Origin: Hypsibius dujardini
Lineage: Eukaryota; Tardigrada; Eutardigrada; Parachela; Hypsibiidae
Assembly: GCA_001579985.1 (NCBI GenBank)
Contig: LRSR01004048.1
Location: 1 to 24,279 of the forward strand
Direction of reading: 5' to 3'
DNA: 24,279 nucleotides
How positions within the stretch are numbered: position 1 is the first letter of the stretch; each line of letters opens with the position of its first letter. This document shows, piece by piece, positions 17,088 to 24,279 of this stretch. The notes under the pieces were generated by a model. The model saw nothing but the letters and a program-made list of their open reading frames with translations. It had not been told where the DNA came from and searched no databases. Position numbers and translations under genes: made by a program.

Positions 17088-20000
17088 GTTAATGAGGTTT
17101 ATGAAGTTGAGTATGCCGAAACTACAATATAAACTAAAATAATGCCTGCATTGTTCCAGTGTTTTCATGACCAATCGTTTGTACTGTATTTATCGCATCG
17201 TATTAGGACTGTGTAAAAAGTACACTTACACTGCTTTCCCACAGAATTCTCGTACGAAATAAAAAATAATTAAAATTTTATCATGCCAATCCTCATAGCT
17301 GAATGCCTCAGGTATTTCAACAGCCGGGAAGGTGAATCTGAACTGCAGCTACCTGATGCGGATTCAAACTTCGAATTCTTTTTGCCGCCAAGGATTTTAT
17401 TAACGAAGCTTACGGCGTGTGTTAGCAATCTCTTTGAGCGAACGACAAGAGCCCACCTAAACAACTCAACGTCTTCCAAAAATTTTGCGGCTACGTGGTA
17501 AATGTCGTCCAAGTACAACAAGAGCAAATCGGTCAATTGTCAGATCGACTTTTGATCTTGAAATCTTTACTTCGCCGAAATTGAGACTCAAAATGAAAAT
17601 CTAAAAACTGAAACCCCTCATTCTCCAAACCTACAATTAGCCTTTGCGGCCGTTGCTGCTAATGCTGCAACCAATTCCGAACCATGAAGTAAGATATGCA
17701 ACTGAAATTCAAACATCAAATTAAAAAGATTATCGTGGGTTTCCGTCCTGCCAATGACAAAGATTTCGTTAGTTTTTTTCCACCAATCACGTTTGATTCT
17801 GAAAAAAAAAGAAAAAATTTCTGGGACTGGACTGTAAAAAACCGAAACCGAAGGAGAGATGTGCAACATCCTGATTGCGCGAGGAATAATGTTTGTTAAA
17901 GGCGTGAAGATCCGTGAATAAAACTCGAAGCCACACCAAGCGTCGTTTTAAGCTTAGTGCCCGTATCAGAATTTCAATTAAAGATTTGCCATTGTTTACG
18001 CTAGCCGAATCCTCAAACCCGTATATCGGTGTGATACTTTGGAATCAGGAAAGGAAGATGATACCGCCGCAACGCAAAGTTCAGTAATTGATTGTTTGAG
18101 TTTTACAAGTTCAAATTCGAAATCGCTTATTTAGCTGGTTGGAGAATTGTCATGATGTCCATTGATAATTTGATTAGTTCAAATAATACTGACTCACACA
18201 ATCGTTGAATTTTTTTCCGATTAACGTTCCATCCGATTAATATTATTGTTTATATTGTTTTTTTGTATATGTTTCCGTTTTTAAATGCTGAGGGTGCATA
18301 TTTTTCCTAATTTTGTACTGCTATCGAAATGTTTTGCATGGATGCTTCTCATCCCTAAAATTCATCCCGATTCTTAAAATAACGCAATTGTTTGCAGTTG
18401 TTATGGTAATTTTTGTATTGAATTCATTTTTGAACCGTAAAACAAATTCGTTTTTTGTCAGTTACGATGGCCAAACGGAGAGTAATGTCATCCTGTTTTT
18501 CTCAAACAAGGTGAGAAACATAGCAAAGTGTGGGGAAACGACAACTAATTTCCATTTAAAAAAATAGATTAAAACTCAAAAGGAAAGGCTAGGGGCAAGC
18601 GGACGCAAGTTAATTTCGGCAGGTGACACACGCAATCAGTTTCTGCATAGGAAAACGCATTTTTGGTTTTAATATGATCATCTTCTTCAAGGGTTTTATT
18701 AGCCTTCCACAAAAAGAATCTATTGTTTGCCTGCAACAAAATTTGAAGGACACGCTGAGCTATCTTGTGCTAAGATTGGAAAATTGAATTTTCGGACTGT
18801 TCGGTTTCCGGAGAAAGCTCTCTAATTGAGAGTGGCAGCTAAACCATTTCATGCCGCAAACACCTTCTTTGCAAATCTGGTTCGCTCATTGGACAGATCG
18901 ACAGCAATAACCCTGGTTCTTTCGCACAAGAATTTTGAGAAGCATCATCAGCAGACAATTTGAAATTCTAATTTTACTTTTTGACATGTGATGCTTTTTA
19001 AACTTTTCAAGGAAAGGCAAATCCTTGATTTTTTTGGTCGTATCAAATTTTATGCCAGTGTTAAATCAAATGGGGGGAAGTGGCAGTCAAAATGCAGACA
19101 GTTCTTTGCTGTGCGCATAACCTAACACTGTTGTTTCAGTTATTGCGAAATTCTTTCGATTCAAAATTTTCCCGTAACTCATCTAAAGTTGAGGTAATAG
19201 AATCAGTATCTAGTTGGTTTGAATAGTTGATGGGGCAATAATTATAATAAATGGTAAATGAATGTAATGAATATAAAAAATGGGGCGACATTACTTTCAC
19301 TTTGCCCCGTATGTATACAGCTACATAAACGTACCTGTAGGCGATTTTTTTATGTTTGCATCAAACGAAGAAAATCAACTTATCATTAAGCTCTAATTTT
19401 ACCGAAATAACAAATCTTTAATTTCGCAATCTACACATTTTTTAATTTATCCCGATGACATTTTGTGGCTAAGGGAAACTACAGATAATTGCTGTTGCAG
19501 CATCTCATTGAACCTAGGTAGAGTATATAATTCGGTTCCGTGGAACGGTCATCATACCGGATCGAACATGAGGATGATCACTTAAAGAGAAGGAAAATTT
19601 GAGCGGAACTCTGTTTTCTACATTAACTCACAAGCAGAAACAAAACATGCCTGTGATCTTTTTTGCGCTTGCTCTGTGTTCGACTTTAATTTTTTCCTGT
19701 TACAAAAAGACTCTTAGCAGGAGGGTATGAGGCAGTTATCTTTTCACTGTAACAACGTGTCCGCTATGGCAATAAACAACAAAACTCGCTATCCTACTAC
19801 ACTCAGCTCCCCATATTGTGAAAGTTGGCAAACATCTAATGGTCAATTAAGAGGTCGAAAATAGAAATCCCACTCGTGTTCTTTTTTACAGACTATTCCT
19901 TTAGATTACACATAAGAAAACACATTTTAGAAAGCGCACGGAACTACTTGTGTGGAACGAGAGATTATATGTCTATTAAGATCTGTTCGGAAACAACCGC

Positions 20001-20440
20001 TAAGTTAAATCTTATTCTTATCTTTAGTTAACGTTAAAGTATGATGCCCAATTTGTGTTTTCGGTGACAAACCTTATCCAACCGAAACACATCAGCTGAT
20101 TTGAACGATCTGAAAATACCTGTTTTTCGAGAATATAAATCATTACTGATTCTTATGCAATACTAAATGAAATGCACCCACTTTCAAATACGTCAGAAAA
20201 CTACCTTGGGTCTTCGGGATGGACGAAGAATGAAGGTCTAGTATTGATCAAGTTCTGGACTCTCATTTTGTGCAACTCAGTGTTATAATCCTCCCGACCA
20301 GCGACTAACGGGTAAGTTCCTGGGTGTTCGAATCCGGTGACAAAAGGATACTTTTTCTGGAGCAACAATATTCCGGCGTATATGACGTCATCATTTATCC
20401 AACGTCACCATTTATTCAACCGTTGTGTTCGTTATCCATT
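17088..20440. other. AT-rich stretch without a recognised gene
   Basis: About 3.3 kb of AT-rich DNA between the foldback element and the MULE copy. Open frames reach only 60-90 codons, often on both strands at once (for example 17283-17536), and none resembles a family that I know. A tRNA B-box-like gttcgaatcc lies at about 20325 without a convincing cloverleaf. No tandem arrays were noticed. Confidence 0.45.
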
Positions 20441-23427
20441 TCGAGGTTCAAATGTTTGTGAAACGATCCAAGCAATTTACCACCTGGGCGACACCAGAAG
20501 TTTGTTCGGAAAGAACACTGTTCATCTGTAATTCGCAAAGCATTGAGGTAAAGAGCCGTTTTCTCATGAGAAAAAGTTGTAGAAAACACAATTTTACCGT
20601 AGATGTTGCGTTCCGATCGCTTGAAATGCTCTCCACTAGGACATGAGGGACCATGTTAAACTTTCTACAATCGTGCAGCACACTTTTAATTTGGGCAAGG
20701 GAAATTGGTTCTGGTGGAAGAAGATCTGCTGCTGCCAAGAAACTATCGACGGTGCTGAGCTCCGGCTTGGTAAAAAAAAGTGCTCGTGCTTCATCGATCC
20801 TTTTCTTGCAACTTTGCTCCAGAAAGTTTGCTTGTTGATTGAACCATTCGTCGTCACTCTTGAGTATCGGTATGTGTGGTCTTGATGAAAATATAATGTC
20901 TTGGTCTGTGCTCTTAGTGGGCCCAGTATCAGGTAGCGCTGACCCATCCTAGAAAAAAACAAGCTGTTACAGCAATATTAAACGAAGCTTAATGTAATAT
21001 TGACGCAGAATTTCAAATTATACTGTTTTTCGTTCTGAATCTCCGGCGCCACTACTAGCTTCAGATGATTTCTGAAATGCTGTTATTTTTATTTTTACTG
21101 GTCGTGTTTCAGCCATTGTTGCAGAAGCTTTGTAGGCGGCATCTTCCAAACTGGTGGTAGCGTAGATGGCAGCGGAGGTTAGTGAAGAGGAAGGTTTTGG
21201 TCTGGTTGTTTTTGGACGACCCGGCATTTTAATTGGTTGCCGCGTGATTTTGAAAGGGAACAGTGATTGATTTGTTGTCTCGCTCACGGTATTCGTGTCA
21301 TTCTGTTCTTGTATCGATTCATTTTCCGACGCAGTGAACACTTGATCCGGGTCTTTTGGCGCTTCGGTCAGGATCATTCTCAGTTCATTCGTCGAACTTT
21401 TAACAAGATTTTCAGATTGGTCATATTTCAAGGCGCGATCCAGTCACAGGTGCAGCACGCCGGGTTTCAAATCGTTTTCTAGCAGCTTGATCATTTTTGC
21501 GAGAACCGCCAGGCGTTGCTGAAATCCTTCTCCACCATTCTCTGATACAATGGAAGCCATATCCTTAGCAATAACGAGCGCTTTATTGTAACGTCGTTTT
21601 TTCGGCATTGCTTGATGTTGGACTGTTAGGCCGAATTCTACTTCTGCATCTTCAACTCCCTGTTCCGCCATAGTAAATAAACCTGAACGCATGAACTCAA
21701 TATCTGGACCCGTAAATTTGCGGAACCATCACTTCTGACAGTCTTCAAAACTGTATTGCGATGTGGCCAGCGTTTGACGATGGAACATTACGTGTCGGCA
21801 CGGTAAACCGAAAGTGCAGTTGAAAAAGCAGGAACATGTAATCATTGTGTCCTTCTCTTGTCGTGCAAAAGTGAGAGTTTCCTCTTCTTGGAGAGAGTAT
21901 GTAGCTGAGGTCTTGGTGTTTCGAATAACGTGCTCTCCATCCGCAAATGTTTTAGCAGTGAAGTCAATAAATTCAACATTTAGCTTCTTAATCTGGGTAT
22001 AAATCAATCGGAGAGCCTGTCCGGTCAATTGTTTACCAGCAGTGCTCAAAATTGTCTTTAAATCTTCATCAATAACGTAGGGTGTTTTTTTGCGGTTCAA
22101 AAATTCGCCGTAAGTGACTGCCACTTAATTCAAAACTAGAAATTTGAGCAGCGTCTGCACCACCTTGGCAAAGGTCATTGTCATACGCTGAACTGCTTTA
22201 AACAGGGCTTTAATTGCGCGATTCAGAGCCTCTACCCTATTTGTTGTTTGATTTCCAAGCGTGGACAGATGCTTCCTGACGTAAAACACCCACCGCTCTT
22301 TATGCGTGTCCCAGTTCTTCATGAAGTAGTTGTTGAAATCCGATGAACAGATTTATGCCAATTTATGCACCCCTGTCTGGTAAGATGTTTCATCGTAGCT
22401 GTGAACGATTTCCTAGCATTGCCGGAAAATATTCTCTTTCGTTGGTTTGTCGATGTTCAGCTCCGCAATAGCACTTTTCATGGCTTTCATGACGAGAAAC
22501 CAGCAAAGAAGAATTGCAGCATGTGGAAATTCTTCCTCCAAGGCACTTATTTCCTTCTTGTCCTTATCAATAAAAACAATTGCGGTCCGAGCAGTTTGTT
22601 CTTCGGTGTGACAGGACTTGAATAAACCCAATGCCGTTTTGACGATGGCAGCTGAATCGCGTCCAACGAAGGCGACGGCCACCGGTCGAGTATATCCAGA
22701 ATTATCTTGCACCGCCAGAACGTATAAAGGATATCTTTCAGCTGTTAAATTATATGTGCCATCCATAGAAATGAATTCCGAATATTTGCAAAAAAAACAA
22801 AACTAAAAAACTGTAAAATCATACCAGAAGGTTCTGACGTTCATCGAACTTACTTATGATACGAGTCTTTCATTCTGGTGGTAACGAAAAGTAGCACATC
22901 CAGTTTTCGAGTTTCTTTATTCATCGCATATTTGACAGCCAGTAATGGATCTTTGGTTTGGCTTCAGTAATCACATCTTCCAAAAGTTGTTCTTCCGTCT
23001 TTCCCTTTCGTTCCACGGTATCCGCCTTGGTCTTGATGTTGTGTATGTCTTTGTTGCGCACAGATTTTTTGGTTTCCGATTTTAGAGCAGCAGTTACTGC
23101 AGCTGCCGGTGTTCCAATGTCCAAAAGTTCTCTAGCCCTTGTAGCCTGTTCTCGTTAAGCAGGCGTTCGGCTGGGAAGTGTTGAAACATGGTCTCCGAAA
23201 GCTCATGATTGTGTGACCAGGTCGCTGCAATAAATAAGAGGCATTTCTGGCTTTTTTGGTATTTAAGCTTCAGCTTCGCGAGGCAGTTATTTTTGAAGGT
23301 CTGTTGGTTTCTTCGGATTCCTTTAGCTTGGTAGCCTTTGGTTTCTTTGGGACCACGGATGCAACCAAGGTGAAGCACTTGATATTCCCCATTGATAGAC
23401 TTATCTGAACATTGTGAAAAATAGGAA

Positions 23428-23545
23428 TAATAAAAACAGACAAAATGGCATTCAAGCAGCCAGCTAGCCAGATCGACAAACCGACCGACAACCGGACGGA
23501 CGGACGGAAAGCAGACGACAGACAGACAAACAAACAGACAGACAA

Positions 23546-23580
<35 letters not shown>

Positions 23581-23700
23581 AACAGACAAACAGACAGGCA
23601 GGCAGGCAGGCAGACAGGCAGGCAAGCAGGCAGGCAGGCAGGCAGGCAAGCAGGCAGACAGAGAGGCAGAAAACCTAAAAATGACAGACAGACAGACAGA
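23428..23700. repeat. (GACA)n / (GGCA)n tetranucleotide arrays in MULE intron 1
   Basis: Long nearly perfect runs of GACA/CAGA (about 23516-23595) pass into GGCA/GCAG (about 23596-23660) and back to GACA (to 23700). They lie inside the 744-nt intron 1 (23405-24148) of the decayed transposase gene. DRQTDRQT-type and CLSVCLSV-type frames are translations of the repeat. Confidence 0.95.
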
Positions 23701-23789
23701 CGAGAAAGAGGAGCTTCCCGACAGTTTTAATAACAGCGCACGTCAGACACGCCCTTCGATTGATCGATACACGGAGGGACGCACGAACG

Positions 23790-24030
23790 GGCACGGACAC
23801 AGATACAAAACACAGACGACGCCGACTATATGGACCCACACAGACACAGACGACGTCGACTACAAAGACGACACAGACACAGATACAAACACAGACACAA
23901 GCACAAGCAAAACATCAACGCAAACACAGAAGCAGAAGCATACATAGGCACAGACACAGACCACAGTCACAGTCAGAGACGCAGAACCTGACATAAACGC
24001 AAACACAAATACACACACACGCATAACATA
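23790..24030. repeat. (ACACAG)/(CACAGA) hexanucleotide-like array in MULE intron 1
   Basis: Imperfect cacagacacaga, acaaacacag and acacacacac units continue the simple-sequence region. With 23428-23700 they make up most of the intron. Unique sequence resumes at about 24035 and leads to the exon 1 donor (gtaagc at 24143-24148). Confidence 0.85.
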
Positions 24031-24279
24031 AACAGATTCAATTCGGCCACACCAAGCCTCAGTTTAAAACAAGGCTTCGGATTTTTTAAGCTTTTACATT
24101 ACGCATGATAGCACGGTAAAATAATTTGCATCAAAATATCCTGCTTACTATTTTCATCTTTCCGAAATTTTGTTCGTCCTTTTGAAAACTTTTGAAAAGT
24201 CCTTTTCTCATACTGTTCAAAAAAGTCAAAAAATGCCAAGGTCGTCGGATATGTTTCGCCGATTTCAACGATTTCCGAC

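Larger units (their letters stand above)
20448..24279 (-). pseudogene. MULE (Mutator-like) transposase gene, FAR1/FLYWCH + DDE + SWIM, inactivated, 5' end beyond the window
   Basis: DNA transposase of the Mutator/ZSWIM-like group. Exon 1 (24279-24149, open to the edge) encodes the FAR1-like start (TLAFFDFFEQYEKRTF). Exon 2 (23404-22854) has C...C...HNH of a FAR1/FLYWCH zinc fold, then ARELLDIGTP and KDIHNIKTKA. Exon 3 (22785-21024) carries SMDGTYNL (first Asp), FIDKDKKE (second Asp), NRVEALNRAIK (Glu), the SWIM finger CSC...CRH and an AT-hook-like GRPK. Exon 4 begins at 20948; its end is uncertain, with the first stop at 20448. All exon phases match. Damage: a one-base frameshift near 23145-23157; stops at 22921, 22413, 22353, 22125, 21729 and 21444; an intron 2 acceptor reading AA instead of AG (22786-22787); and Leu in place of the family His in LLCWFL. 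No terminal inverted repeats were identified. Confidence 0.85.

Noticed and set aside
17270-17536. Minus-strand frame with LLLLYLDDIYHV and a plus-strand frame over the same bases
   Set aside because: YLDD tempted a reverse-transcriptase reading, but none of the other RT blocks is present and both strands are equally open.
23445-23678. Open frame rich in DRQTDKQT, and the opposite-strand CLSVCLSV frames
   Set aside because: Pure translation of GACA/GGCA tetranucleotide DNA inside a transposon intron; any frame of such a repeat stays open.

Overview
The window is from a eukaryotic, almost certainly animal, nuclear genome. Two intron-containing genes are clear: a PIAS-type E3 SUMO ligase on the minus strand (4216-10290, ten coding exons) and a cytoplasmic/muscle-type myosin essential light chain on the plus strand (11667-12698, three coding exons). 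Introns are mostly short (68-95 nt plus some of 200-950 nt) with GT-AG ends. The light chain reads most like ecdysozoan Mlc-c/mlc-5 proteins, so an ecdysozoan invertebrate (tardigrade, arthropod or nematode) is likely; the species cannot be fixed from sequence alone.

Layout. 1-3740: no gene; a dense cluster of foldback elements (978-1439, 1621-2117, 2120-2288, 2678-3115). 3740-10290: the PIAS gene with its probable 3' UTR; introns 2, 3 and 8 are swollen by CTGT/GACA-type tetranucleotide arrays, and intron 5 carries a fragment of the 2120-2288 element. 10291-11666: head-to-head intergenic region, with a probable 5' UTR intron of the light-chain gene. 11667-12698: myosin light chain. 12700-15840: no convincing gene; a degenerate copy of the 978-1439 foldback, a GC-rich inverted pair and a decayed coding-like patch. 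16081-16680: truncated, internally deleted second copy of a MULE-like DNA transposon. 16909-17087: another foldback. 17090-20440: AT-rich, nothing recognised. 20448-24279: a nearly complete but inactivated MULE (Mutator-like) transposase gene on the minus strand, running off the right edge. It has an N-terminal FAR1/FLYWCH-type domain, a DDE core, a SWIM zinc finger and a basic GRPK segment, and four exons can be traced.

The two host genes are not functionally linked in any way the sequence shows; they share only an intergenic region of at most 1.4 kb. The most unusual observations are four. The PIAS protein has no visible SAP domain and instead has a Ser/Pro-rich N-terminal extension of over 600 residues. 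The transposase gene keeps its introns in both copies, with one splice acceptor destroyed in the long copy but intact in the short one. The tetranucleotide arrays sit in the same transposon intron in both copies. Two TA-flanked MITEs abut each other and share one TA.
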